This document shows, piece after piece, positions 1 to 8,618 of a stretch of 64,000 nucleotides of DNA. Source of the stretch: Akkermansia muciniphila (GTDB lineage Bacteria; Verrucomicrobiota; Verrucomicrobiia; Verrucomicrobiales; Akkermansiaceae). The translations under genes were made by a program, and so were the position numbers. The notes beneath the pieces are model-generated. The model saw only the letters and a program-made list of their open reading frames with translations, made no database searches and was not told the DNA's origin. Location of the stretch: the NCBI RefSeq assembly GCF_002884975.1, contig NZ_PJKB01000001.1, forward strand, positions 124,001 through 188,000. Direction: 5' to 3'. Every line of letters begins with the position of its first letter. Position 1 is the first letter of the stretch.

Positions 1-348
1 CCGCACCAGCACGATGAAGCCCGCGGCGAAGGCTGTGGTGTGCAGGATGGACAGGGCCGTGTCCTGGTTCAGCCGGGACGTGCGGGAGACGAAGAGGGAA
101 CCCAGCCCTACGAGCAGGGCGGCAACCACGGCGCCCGTCAGCAGGCTCCAGCGGGTGAGGCCGAAGAGCAGTACGGCCAGGGCTATGCCCGGCAGCAGGG
201 CGCAGGACAGCGTGCCGATCTGGAGAGCCGATTTTTTCAGGATGACCAGCCCGCTGACGAAGCCGTTGGCGAAGCCGATCATGACGCAGGCCAGCAGGGA
301 GCGCTGCGCGATGGGCTCGCGGAGGAATTGAAGAAAATCGTCCATCAT
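1..348 (-). CDS. znuB: Metal ABC transporter membrane permease, ABC-3 family (3' end outside window)
   Basis: This is the N-terminal 116 residues of an inner-membrane permease of the ZnuB/TroC/MntB type. The frame starts MMDDFLQFLREP at 348 and continues off the left edge. The visible part has three hydrophobic helices (about residues 17-36, 43-60 and 65-85), and its GFANGFVSGLVILKK stretch resembles the first helix of ABC-3 family permeases. The start overlaps the stop of the upstream ATPase gene as ATGA, so the two are translationally coupled. With the solute-binding protein and ATPase just upstream it forms a zinc- or manganese-type uptake system. The metal cannot be told from this fragment. 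Confidence 0.85.
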   Translation of the reverse strand, partial: MMDDFLQFLREPIAQRSLLACVMIGFANGFVSGLVILKKSALQIGTLSCALLPGIALAVLLFGLTRWSLLTGAVVAALLVGLGSLFVSRTSRLNQDTALSILHTTAFAAGFIVLVR

Positions 349-1151
349 GAAAGTCGGGTTTCCGGTTGGGGTTCCATTCCATACGTCTCACTGACGCGCC
401 GGGGGGTAAGCACTTCCTTGGCGGGGCCGAAGGCGACCAGCTCCCTGTTCATCAGCAGGATGGTGTCAAAAATTTCCGCAGCCGTATTCAGGTCGTGATG
501 GGAGGCGATCACCAGGCGGCCTTCCGCCGCCAGGGAATCCAGCAGTTGTCCCAGGGACTGGCACGCGGGGGCGTCCAGCCCCGTGAAGGGCTCGTCCAGC
601 AGGAGGACGTGGGCCTCCTGGGCCAGCGCCCGCGCCAGGAAGGCCCGCTGCTGCTGGCCGCCGGAAAGCTCGGAAATCTGGCGGTCCGCCAGGGTTTCCA
701 TGCCCAGCACGTGAAGGGATTTCTCCACGATGTCCCGGTCATGCGGCCCGAACTTCTTCCACAGCCCCAGGGAGGGGTAGCGTCCCATCTCCACCAGGGC
801 GCGCACGGTGATGGGGAAGGACCAGTCCACGTCGGAACGCTGGGGAAGGTAGGCTATTTCTCCCGGCGTATCGTGCAGGGGGCGGCCATTCCACAGGATT
901 TCTCCGGAATCAGGCCGGATCAGGCCCGCCAGGGCCTTGATCAGCGTGGATTTTCCCGCGCCGTTGGGACCCATCAGGGCCAGCGTGTGGCCGCAGGTGA
1001 TGGAAAAGCTGATGCCGTCCAGGGCAAGAAGCCTCCCGTAATACACGCTGAGGTTACGCACCTCCAGCCGGTGGCGGTCCGGATGGCTGGCATGGGCTCC
1101 CCAGCAGATGTGGTCCTGGGCGCAGTGGGGGTCTGGACTGTTTATTTCCAT
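345..1151 (-). CDS. znuC: Metal ABC transporter ATP-binding protein
   Basis: This is the cytoplasmic ATPase of the divalent-metal importer. In the 268-residue protein starting MEINSPDPH one sees Walker A GPNGAGKST, the ABC signature LSGGQQQR, Walker B HVLLLDEP followed by FTGLDAP, and the switch histidine in ASHHDLN. A longer open frame exists upstream, but it runs antisense-like through the preceding gene and has no family similarity, so I start at 1151, where the gene overlaps the upstream CDS by 10 bp. The stop is fused to the permease start (ATGA). Length and motifs are typical of ZnuC/TroB proteins. Confidence 0.92.
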   Translation of the reverse strand: MEINSPDPHCAQDHICWGAHASHPDRHRLEVRNLSVYYGRLLALDGISFSITCGHTLALMGPNGAGKSTLIKALAGLIRPDSGEILWNGRPLHDTPGEIAYLPQRSDVDWSFPITVRALVEMGRYPSLGLWKKFGPHDRDIVEKSLHVLGMETLADRQISELSGGQQQRAFLARALAQEAHVLLLDEPFTGLDAPACQSLGQLLDSLAAEGRLVIASHHDLNTAAEIFDTILLMNRELVAFGPAKEVLTPRRVSETYGMEPQPETRLS

Positions 1152-1576
1152 GAGAAGGAGTAGCTGTCGTTCAGGGAAGGGCCGAAGGACCACCGCGTGG
1201 CGGAGGCCGCCTCCCTCCCCTCCGGTTCCAGTTCCAGGGTGACGGGGGTGTCCGGCGTGTCTTCCGGCCACCGGGCGGAAACGGTGAGGGTGACGGAACC
1301 GTTTTCCAGCGGAAGGCCGCATTCCACTTCTTCATGCAGGCCGGGTGTGGAAGACTGCCAGAGGACACGGCCTCCATGGGAGATGGAAAGGAATTCCGGA
1401 CGGTGCGCGCACCTCACCGTAATGACCGTGGGAACGTCCGCGGATTGCTCCGCGGAAGCCGGGCGGGACACTTCCTGCGCCGGAGGGGTCCCTGCCGTCA
1501 TCCGGTAAAGGAACAGCCCCAGCAGGACGACGACTCCCAGGGCCGGGAAAAACTGTCGCAGGGGGGAGCTGGTCAT
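1142..1576 (-). CDS. Hypothetical single-TM protein inside the metal-uptake operon
   Basis: This is a 144-residue protein that I do not recognise. It has one N-terminal hydrophobic helix (about residues 10-26), then a Pro/Ala-rich linker and a roughly 100-residue domain rich in beta-type sequence, probably exported and membrane-anchored. Its start overlaps the znuA stop (ATGA) and its end overlaps the znuC start by 10 bp, so it is an integral part of the operon. This suggests an accessory role in metal uptake, but nothing in the sequence proves it. It has one cysteine in RCAHRPEF and a second in VECGLPL, and no histidine-rich metal motif. Confidence 0.75.
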   Translation of the reverse strand: MTSSPLRQFFPALGVVVLLGLFLYRMTAGTPPAQEVSRPASAEQSADVPTVITVRCAHRPEFLSISHGGRVLWQSSTPGLHEEVECGLPLENGSVTLTVSARWPEDTPDTPVTLELEPEGREAASATRWSFGPSLNDSYSFSWK

Positions 1577-2514
1577 GGTCTGGGTGACGGGGAAAGAGCT
1601 TCCTTGATGATGCCGACGTTCTGCTTGAACATGGTCTCAAAGGTGTGGCCGTCCGGAGCCAGCCCGTCGGTATTGATCGGCTTGGCAACGGGGATGTTCA
1701 GGGATTTGGCGATCTCCGTCAGGCTCTTGGGGTTGGAGGAATATTCCGGGAACAGGGCCTTCACCCCGGCGGCGCGCAGTTTCTTCAGCGTGGAGGCCAG
1801 CTGGGCGGAATTTCCCTCGTCTTCCCGGCTCACTCCCTGAATGCTGATGCTGCGGAAGCCGAATTCCTTGCAGAAATGGTTCATGGCCGCGTGCCCCGTC
1901 ACCAGGATGCGGTCCGCTTCCGGAATGTCCGCAAGCTCTTTCCTGGCCCAGGAGGAAAGCTGGTCCATCTTCCTGTTCCACCGGGCCAGTCCCGCCTTGT
2001 AATCCTGTTCATGGGCCGGGTCCATCCGGGTGAGGGCGGCAGCCAGGGCGCGGGCGGCGCGTTTCATGTTGGCGGGGGTGTGCCACCAGTGGGGGTCATT
2101 GGGGCCGTGGGCGCAGCAGTCATCCCCGTGAGCATGGTCATGGTCTGCGGTGTCCGCCGCCACGGGAACGTCCGGAATGGAGGCTCCCAGGTCCAGAATT
2201 TGCGCTTTTCCGCCCAGGGCGTCCTTCAGCTTGGGAAGGTACGGCTCCAGATTCTTGCCGGAGGCCAGCACCAGGCGCGCCTGCCCGGCGGCGGCGATAT
2301 CCTGCGGAGCGGGTTCAAAGCTGTGCAGGTTGCCGTTGGGGCGCAGCAGGTCCGCCACCTGCACATGGCTGCCGCCGATGGAGCGGGCCATGTCTCCCAG
2401 GACAGGGTGCAGGGCCGCGATTTTCAGGGCGGGGGCGTCCTGGGCCTGAAGAGTGCAGAACAGGCCCAGAAGACACAGAAAAGGAATCAGAATGCGCCGG
2501 AGCATGTTCCGCAT
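1573..2514 (-). CDS. znuA: Zinc/metal ABC transporter substrate-binding protein
   Basis: This periplasmic metal-binding protein of the cluster A-I (ZnuA/TroA) family has 313 residues with a signal sequence (MRNMLRRILIPFLCLLGLF, then LQAQ before the mature part). A metal-scavenging loop rich in His and Asp (HDHAHGDDCCAHGPNDPHWW) sits around residues 125-145, and HWW supplies the usual ligand histidine. VTGHAAMNHF and the late HTFETMF region match further family ligands. The histidine-rich loop favours zinc over manganese. The start at 2514 is preceded by AAGGGCGG about 9 bp upstream; an ATG at 2547 would only add a non-signal extension. It is first in the operon, coupled by ATGA to the next gene. 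Confidence 0.93.
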   Translation of the reverse strand: MRNMLRRILIPFLCLLGLFCTLQAQDAPALKIAALHPVLGDMARSIGGSHVQVADLLRPNGNLHSFEPAPQDIAAAGQARLVLASGKNLEPYLPKLKDALGGKAQILDLGASIPDVPVAADTADHDHAHGDDCCAHGPNDPHWWHTPANMKRAARALAAALTRMDPAHEQDYKAGLARWNRKMDQLSSWARKELADIPEADRILVTGHAAMNHFCKEFGFRSISIQGVSREDEGNSAQLASTLKKLRAAGVKALFPEYSSNPKSLTEIAKSLNIPVAKPINTDGLAPDGHTFETMFKQNVGIIKEALSPSPRP

Positions 2515-2572
2515 TATGAACCGCCCTTCAAGTGATGCAATGGTCAAATTTGTCTTCCAAAGTGAGATGACG

Positions 2573-5188
2573 CTAACTTTTCGGGGCCTCTCCCTGGCTC
2601 TTCTTTTTGTTCCTCAGCTTCATGGTGAACTTCTGGTACAGGAAGGAGGAGATGAGCACGATGGCGGCCAGCCCCACCAAGGCTCCCACGCGGTACAGCT
2701 GCCCGAGGCTGGAAATGTCATAACAGACGACTTTCAGCAGGGTGATGCCCAGCAGGGCGAGTCCCGCCATGCGCACCCTGGAAGACCTGATGTCAAACCC
2801 CGTGGCAATCAGGCCCAGGGCAAAGAGGCTCCAGGCAATGGAAATGGTGAGGTCCTGCGCCACGCTGCTCCCGAACTGGATCATCAGCGGACGATCACCC
2901 GGCGCGGCGAAGCCACAGGATATTTCCGTATTCATCCAGATGAAAAGCAGGATGGCCCCGAAAATATTCAGGGCCGCGACAAGAACGCGGAGACCGGAGC
3001 TGCGGCCTCCCGGCAGGCGCGGCGTCACTTTCTTCTGGACCCACCAGGCTCCGGCCATGCAGCAGAAAACCATGGTGGCGAACATCGTGCGCAGGGCCGG
3101 CATTCCGGCAGGGTCAAGCTGCACGAAGGCCTGGGAGAGGCCGTTGCGGACGAACAGGAAGGCCAGCAGGAAAAATCCCGTCCAGGCCAGCCTGGGCAGG
3201 GGGAATTTGCCGCACAGCAGCAGAAGGGCCAGCCCTTCCAGGGACCAGGCTACGGTCAGGGGGGCGCCCGTCCACTGGAGGCCGATGGCCAGCGTCAGCA
3301 TGCCGATGGCGGCTCCATAATAAAAGCAGAGGATGGCGGAACGCTTCAAAAGCGTTTCCTCCGGGAGCCGCCGCAGGGCCAGGGCCGCCAGCAGCGGAGG
3401 CGCCGCACAGGCAAGCGCGACGGTGGAATCCCAGAAGTGGGTGGCCTCCGGATGGTGGGCCGTTCCGAAGAGCCACCAGGAAAGGTAGAAGAGGGGGAAT
3501 GCCAGGGCGGAGGCGCTCCAGGCCAGCAAGCCGCTGCGGAACCGCCGGACCAGCAGCAGGGGCAGCAGGAAGATCGCCAGGAAAATCACCGCGGAACCGG
3601 CAGGGTGGATGTCCTGATAGGACGCCGCAATCGTGTACCCGGCCGCCGCGGCCACCAGGGCCTGCCCTCTCCGGTGCCATGCCGCCATTCCGCAGAACGT
3701 GGCCGCCGTCAGGAAAACGTAAAAGGGGGAAGGTGAAAGCGGGTGCATGACCAGCAGCCACGCGAGAGCCGCCGTGGCGAAGCAGGAAATCCTGACGCCG
3801 GGCTGAAGCTCCGCCAGGTAGGCCCCTCCGGACGGCGTGCGTGCGGACAGCACCGCATAAGACGCCGGAATCATGAACAGGCAGAAAAGGCCCTGGAGCT
3901 GGGAGGATATCCAGAGGGCAGATTGCGAGGCTTCTTCCGCGGAAGACTGGTAAAAATAGAAAACGGTGAAAAGCCCCATGGGAAGAAAGCAGGACCAGTA
4001 CGTGCTTTTGGCGCGGGCCAGCGGGAGCAGGGCGATCATGGGGAGCATGCCCGCCAGCAGGAGGAGCAGGTGGGAGGAAGGGGAAAGGAACCGGAAGCTG
4101 CACTCCGCCTGAAGGCGGAATGCCGTCAGGCAGGTTACCGCAATGGCGCAGAAGGCCAGCAGGAAGGGGCCGCCCTTCCGGTCCGGTTCAGCCTGCCGTG
4201 TGCCGGCATAAAGGCCGTAGCCCCCGTACAGAAGCAGGGTGCAGAGGGACAGGATGACGACGGCGAGAATATGGGAGGGGCCGCCGTATTCGTCAAACCA
4301 GCCCATCAGCAGGATGGTATAGGCAGCCAGTCCGGCTCCCCCGGCTCCCGTCCATCTGGTTGCGGCCACGACGGCGAGCAACCCGGCGTTCAGGATGGTC
4401 ATGTACAGGAACAGGGTGCCTGTATGGTCCTGGCCCGTGGACAGAATGACCGGGGTGAGGAACCCGCCGATGATGCCCAGAAAGGCAATCACCCGGAACC
4501 GCAGCCATACCGCCAGGATGAACGCGGCAGACGTGGTGGCCGCCAGCAGGATGGTGGCTATGGCCGGAGTAAAGAAGGGAAGCTCGTAAAACATGCGTCC
4601 GGCGCAGGTAGCCAGGTACAGCACCAGGATGCCCGTGGAGGTCAGCGTGCCGGAAAGGATGGGATACTTCTTCCTCAGCCGCGACAGGCCGGCGCCCAGC
4701 AGGCCGGCGGCAGCCAGATACGTGAGGGTTACCCTCCATTCCGGAGAGATCAGGTCATTGTCAATGCTGTACTTGACGAAGAAGCCGGTTCCCAGGAACA
4801 GGACGAACCCTCCTATCCAGGATAGCAGCTTGGCGCCGATGAAGTATTCCCAGGAAAAGGAGGCGGGCAGGGCAGCGGCGGGCCTGATGTTCCGGACCGT
4901 CTGCACGCTGTGCCGGGGAGAAGGGGAGGGTTCCCGGACCGGAGCGGCTGGGGGAAGCCTGCGGATAGGCTGAACCGGAAATTCGGCAGGGGCCGGGAGG
5001 CTCTTCCTGGTCTCTGCCGGGACGTTCCGGGGGGAGGAACGGGGATCCAAACGTTCTTTCAGTCGGGCGACTTCCGTTTCCAGAGTGCGGACTTTTTGTT
5101 CCAGAGATGTGACCTGGCAGGCCTTCACAAAGGTGAAGACCATTCCAGAAAGCAGGCCGAGGACCAGCAGCAGAATGAAAAATTCCAT
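2573..5188 (-). CDS. DUF2339 family polytopic membrane protein
   Basis: This is a very hydrophobic protein of 871 residues. After one N-terminal TM helix comes a short coiled coil (about residues 27-45, LEQKVRTLETEVARLKERL), a Pro-rich linker, and then more than 20 predicted TM helices. The first block of these (EYFIGAKLLSWIGGFVLFLG) is characteristic of DUF2339. Members are of unknown function and are suspected to act in envelope processes. The open frame could begin at 5341, but the first 51 codons look non-coding, so I chose MEFFILLL at 5188. It ends 58 bp upstream of znuA and shares its strand, though no function links the two. Confidence 0.85.
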   Translation of the reverse strand: MEFFILLLVLGLLSGMVFTFVKACQVTSLEQKVRTLETEVARLKERLDPRSSPRNVPAETRKSLPAPAEFPVQPIRRLPPAAPVREPSPSPRHSVQTVRNIRPAAALPASFSWEYFIGAKLLSWIGGFVLFLGTGFFVKYSIDNDLISPEWRVTLTYLAAAGLLGAGLSRLRKKYPILSGTLTSTGILVLYLATCAGRMFYELPFFTPAIATILLAATTSAAFILAVWLRFRVIAFLGIIGGFLTPVILSTGQDHTGTLFLYMTILNAGLLAVVAATRWTGAGGAGLAAYTILLMGWFDEYGGPSHILAVVILSLCTLLLYGGYGLYAGTRQAEPDRKGGPFLLAFCAIAVTCLTAFRLQAECSFRFLSPSSHLLLLLAGMLPMIALLPLARAKSTYWSCFLPMGLFTVFYFYQSSAEEASQSALWISSQLQGLFCLFMIPASYAVLSARTPSGGAYLAELQPGVRISCFATAALAWLLVMHPLSPSPFYVFLTAATFCGMAAWHRRGQALVAAAAGYTIAASYQDIHPAGSAVIFLAIFLLPLLLVRRFRSGLLAWSASALAFPLFYLSWWLFGTAHHPEATHFWDSTVALACAAPPLLAALALRRLPEETLLKRSAILCFYYGAAIGMLTLAIGLQWTGAPLTVAWSLEGLALLLLCGKFPLPRLAWTGFFLLAFLFVRNGLSQAFVQLDPAGMPALRTMFATMVFCCMAGAWWVQKKVTPRLPGGRSSGLRVLVAALNIFGAILLFIWMNTEISCGFAAPGDRPLMIQFGSSVAQDLTISIAWSLFALGLIATGFDIRSSRVRMAGLALLGITLLKVVCYDISSLGQLYRVGALVGLAAIVLISSFLYQKFTMKLRNKKKSQGEAPKS

Positions 5189-5589
5189 GGGGAGGGAAAG
5201 GGGGGTGGGGAAAATGTATTTTACACGGTAAGAACGGAACTGCAAGATGCAAAAGGGGACATGGACGGGGTGGGCTGAATGCGCAATTATCCGGTTGAAA
5301 AGGAAAACCGTATACTGGAGCCGGAAGTTTGGGTCATTCATCTTCCGGATTGTCTCGCCGTACCGGCTTAAGCTGCGTGTGGGTTAGAATTAAAAGCCTC
5401 TTAGTGGCAGGGATGGTTTGAGTAAAAAAGACCGGGGGGTGAACGGATGCGTCCCGGGAATCTTTCCATCTACCGGCATCCTCCGGACTGGGCTGCCCGC
5501 TTTCCTCCTGTTGACATATTGCAGCGCCTGAACAAAAGGTTTTTTCTTGAGGTGGAAAGTGTTTTTTGATTCCATTATCGCGCATAATC
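5189..5589. other. Divergent intergenic region between DUF2339 gene and GH84 gene
   Basis: These 401 bp separate two divergently oriented genes and must hold promoters for both. I see no RNA gene, terminator or convincing small CDS. A TTGACA hexamer lies at 5511-5516 on the plus strand, but no good -10 element is spaced correctly from it. The short open frames here lack any protein-like pattern. Confidence 0.5.
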
Positions 5590-8451
5590 ATGAATGGCTT
5601 TCAACTTCTTCAATGTGGTTTGAGCGTGGCGGCCCTGCTGGGCGGTTCCGCTCTTGCGGCGGCGCCCGCCGTGTATCCGGCTCCCCAGCAGTCCAAACTC
5701 TCCTCCCAGACGGTTGCCTTCTCCGGAAAGCCTTCCGTAGTCATCCGCTCCGCCAAGACGGCGGGCAGCAAGCTGCTGAACGGGGTTCCGGAAAAATCAG
5801 GGGCCTACAAGCTGGTCATCTCCCCGCAGGGAAAAGTGGCCATAGGAGCCCATGACGAGCGCGGCGCGTTTTACGCCATGCAGACGCTGCGGCAGCTCGG
5901 CACGAAAACCGGCGGTGAAAGCGTGACGCTGCCCGTGGGTGAAATCACGGACTGGCCGGACATTGAATTCCGCGGAACGGTGGAAGGCTTCTACGGCACT
6001 CCGTGGAGCCATGAAGCCCGTCTGAGCCAGCTGCGCTTTTACGGCCAGAACAAGATGAACACGTACATCTACGGGCCGAAGGACGATCCCTACCACTCCT
6101 CCCCCCACTGGCGGGACCCCTATCCCGCGGACCAGGCCGCCCAGATCAAGGAACTGGTGAAGGTTGCCAGGGAAAACCACGTGGACTTTGTCTGGGCCAT
6201 CCACCCCGGCAAGGACATCAAGTGGACGGAAGAGGACATGAACAACGTCATCAAAAAATTTGAGATGATGTACAAGCTGGGCGTCCGGTCCTTTGCCGTG
6301 TTCTTTGACGACATCTTCGGCGAAGGCAAGAGGGGGGACATGCAGGCGCTCCTGCTGAACAAGATCAACAATGAATTCGTCAAGGTGAAGAAAGACGTCA
6401 CCCCCCTGGTCATGTGCCCCACGGAGTACAACCGCGGCTGGGCGGACTCCAAGCCGGGAACCTACCTGGACATTCTGGGCGACCGTCTGGACCCCTCCAT
6501 CCACGTCATGTGGACGGGGGACTCCGTCTGCCATGACATCACGCTGGAAGGCCAGCAGTGGGTGAACAAGAGAATCAAGCGCCCTTCCTACGTCTGGTGG
6601 AACTTCCCCGTAACGGACTACTGCCGCTCCAACCTGTGCATGGGCCGCGTGTACGGCGTCGCCACGGAACCGGGCGCGAAGGAATCCATGGGCGGCTTCG
6701 TCTCCAACCCCATGGACAAGCCGGAAGCGTCCAAGGTCTCCCTCTTCGGCCTTGCGGACTACACCTGGAACATCAACGGCTTTAAATCGGAGGAAGCCTG
6801 GAAGGAAGGCGTCAAGCGCCTGTTCCCGCAGGCGGCGGAAGCCATGCAGGTCTTTGTGAACCATAACTCCGACCAGGGCCCCAACGGCCACGGCTACCGC
6901 CGTGAGGAATCCGTGGAAATAGAACCCGTGGTCAAGCGCGTACTGGAAGCCGCGCGGGAAGGCAAGGTGGCTAAAGCGGATGCGGCCCTGCTCAAAAAGG
7001 AATTTGCACGCATGGCCGCCGCCGCGCCCGTTATCCGGGCCAAGGCGGACAATCCCCGGCTGATGAAGGAAATCGGCGCCTGGGTGGACGCCTTTGAACA
7101 ACTGGGCCGCGCCGGGCAATATGCCATAGCGGCGCTGGAAGAAAACAACACCAGGGACGCCGTGACGCAACTGGTGCAGGCCACGCAGGCGCTGGCGGCC
7201 ATGGACGGCATCTCCCGCCGCCACAACCAGGAAGGCCAGCTATACCGTTCCGTGGTGAAGACCGGTTCACGCGTGATGACCCCCGCCGTCAATGAACTGG
7301 CGGACATCGTCTCCAAAAAAGCCTTCCCCGCCATTGCGGGCACTCCGGCCCTTTCCCCCAAGCCCCTGGTCAAGGGCGGCAGCATGGACAAGGCGGAACT
7401 CTTCTGTGACGGGGACCGCGGCACCTTCTGGCATTCCGGCGCTTACGGCGAGCCGGGAGACTGGTATGGCGTGGACTACGGCATGCAGATTCCCGTGCGG
7501 AGCGTGGAAGTGCTCATGGGCCGCAATGACAAGGACGGCGACTATGTAGCCAGGGGCCAGCTTGAAGGCTCCCGGGACATGAAGACATGGAAACCGCTGG
7601 GACCGGAAACCTCCGGCATGCAGGTGGTATGGCAGGCTCCCAAGCCCGTCTCCCTCCGTGCCGTGCGCTACCGCGTCATTGAACCGAAGAAAACGGACAA
7701 CGGCCGCGCCGTCTGGACCGCCGTTCGTGAAATAGCCGTCAACACGCCTCCTGCAGCCATGGCTGCTTCCAATGTGGCGGGGCTGGAAGGGGTTTCCGTA
7801 CAGAAATCCGACAAAATCGTGCGTATCAACCGCGTGATGGAAACGCACAAGATGAAGCCCGGAGAATTCATCTCCCTGCAACTGGAAGGCCCCACGGACG
7901 CCACCTGGCTGGAAGTCAACCTGGAACGGGATGACGTCAACTCCTGGGCTGAGGTTGAGCTGGACGTGGAAGGCTCCGCCAAGCCCGTGGTGCAGAAACT
8001 GGACAAGCAGGGCAAAAACTTCATTGCCAAGGCGAACCAGCTCCCCAAGGGAATCAAGGGCATGAAACTGGTCAACAAAAGCGGCAAGGAACAGGACATC
8101 ATCCTGAGCATGTTCAAATTTGACGTTCCCCCGTCGGACCCCGGCACCAGCCTGGTCTCCCTGACTGACAGGAACCTGAAAACGGTCTACCGTGCTGACA
8201 AGCCCCTGGACGTGACCATTCCCAACCTGGACAACCCCAAGGCTTCCAAGGTAGTCGTCGTGGGGTCCGCCGCCTTTGCCATTCAGGCGCGCCGTGGCGA
8301 GGGAGCCTGGGTGCCCGTGGGCAAGAGGAACGCCGGCCCCGGAGCCTCTGAATTCGCCATTCCCGCCGGGACTTCCGCCGTGCGCCTGACGTACAAGGCC
8401 CCCCAGCCGGACGCGATCATTAATGAGGTGGTCTTCACCTCTAAAAAGTAA
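5590..8451 (+). CDS. Secreted GH84-family beta-N-acetylglucosaminidase with CBM32-like domain
   Basis: This is a 953-residue exported glycosidase. It has a signal peptide (MNGFQLLQCGLSVAALLGG, cleaved near ALAAAP), a GH20b-like alpha/beta domain (about 25-140), the GH84 TIM barrel (about 140-420) beginning FRGTVEGFYGTPW, a helical region, and a C-terminal part with an F5/8 type C (CBM32-like) stretch around 595-715 (LFCDGDRGTFWHSGAYGEP). The catalytic Asp pair is D240-D241 in FAVFFDDIFGE, as expected for substrate-assisted hydrolysis of beta-GlcNAc. The likely role is removing terminal GlcNAc from mucin O-glycans outside the cell or in the periplasm. A TTG at 5566 is in frame, but the ATG at 5590 gives a clean signal peptide. 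It is a monocistronic unit with its own terminator. Confidence 0.93.
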   Translation: MNGFQLLQCGLSVAALLGGSALAAAPAVYPAPQQSKLSSQTVAFSGKPSVVIRSAKTAGSKLLNGVPEKSGAYKLVISPQGKVAIGAHDERGAFYAMQTLRQLGTKTGGESVTLPVGEITDWPDIEFRGTVEGFYGTPWSHEARLSQLRFYGQNKMNTYIYGPKDDPYHSSPHWRDPYPADQAAQIKELVKVARENHVDFVWAIHPGKDIKWTEEDMNNVIKKFEMMYKLGVRSFAVFFDDIFGEGKRGDMQALLLNKINNEFVKVKKDVTPLVMCPTEYNRGWADSKPGTYLDILGDRLDPSIHVMWTGDSVCHDITLEGQQWVNKRIKRPSYVWWNFPVTDYCRSNLCMGRVYGVATEPGAKESMGGFVSNPMDKPEASKVSLFGLADYTWNINGFKSEEAWKEGVKRLFPQAAEAMQVFVNHNSDQGPNGHGYRREESVEIEPVVKRVLEAAREGKVAKADAALLKKEFARMAAAAPVIRAKADNPRLMKEIGAWVDAFEQLGRAGQYAIAALEENNTRDAVTQLVQATQALAAMDGISRRHNQEGQLYRSVVKTGSRVMTPAVNELADIVSKKAFPAIAGTPALSPKPLVKGGSMDKAELFCDGDRGTFWHSGAYGEPGDWYGVDYGMQIPVRSVEVLMGRNDKDGDYVARGQLEGSRDMKTWKPLGPETSGMQVVWQAPKPVSLRAVRYRVIEPKKTDNGRAVWTAVREIAVNTPPAAMAASNVAGLEGVSVQKSDKIVRINRVMETHKMKPGEFISLQLEGPTDATWLEVNLERDDVNSWAEVELDVEGSAKPVVQKLDKQGKNFIAKANQLPKGIKGMKLVNKSGKEQDIILSMFKFDVPPSDPGTSLVSLTDRNLKTVYRADKPLDVTIPNLDNPKASKVVVVGSAAFAIQARRGEGAWVPVGKRNAGPGASEFAIPAGTSAVRLTYKAPQPDAIINEVVFTSKK

Positions 8452-8479
8452 CGGGTTCAGGCTCTGGGCCTGATGTGAC

Positions 8480-8514
8480 AGCCCCGTCCGGAGAGCATCC
8501 GGACGGGGCTTTTC
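8480..8514 (+). terminator. Rho-independent terminator after GH84 gene
   Basis: A perfect 13-bp stem (8480-8492 with 8498-8510, AGCCCCGTCCGGA on the left arm), a GAGCA loop and a short T run (TTTT) after the stem. It lies 29 bp past the GH84 stop. Confidence 0.9.
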
Positions 8515-8584
8515 CGTTCATGGAGCATCCGGCATGGAGGCCTTCCCTCTTCTTCTGCTCTGACAGCCTGTTATGGAAACAACC

Positions 8585-8612
8585 TTGACCCTGTTGGGCG
8601 GCGGGATAAAAT
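8585..8612 (+). promoter_or_regulatory. recJ promoter, predicted leaderless start
   Basis: TTGACC (8585-8590), a 16-bp spacer and TAAAAT (8607-8612) make a near-consensus sigma-70-type promoter. Transcription would start about 7 nt past the -10, at or next to the A of the recJ ATG at 8619, so the message is predicted to be leaderless. Confidence 0.65.
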
Positions 8613-8618
8613 ACTCCC

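Noticed and set aside
5511..5540. TTGACA as GH84 promoter
   Set aside because: No -10-like hexamer at 16-18 bp; not enough to call a promoter.
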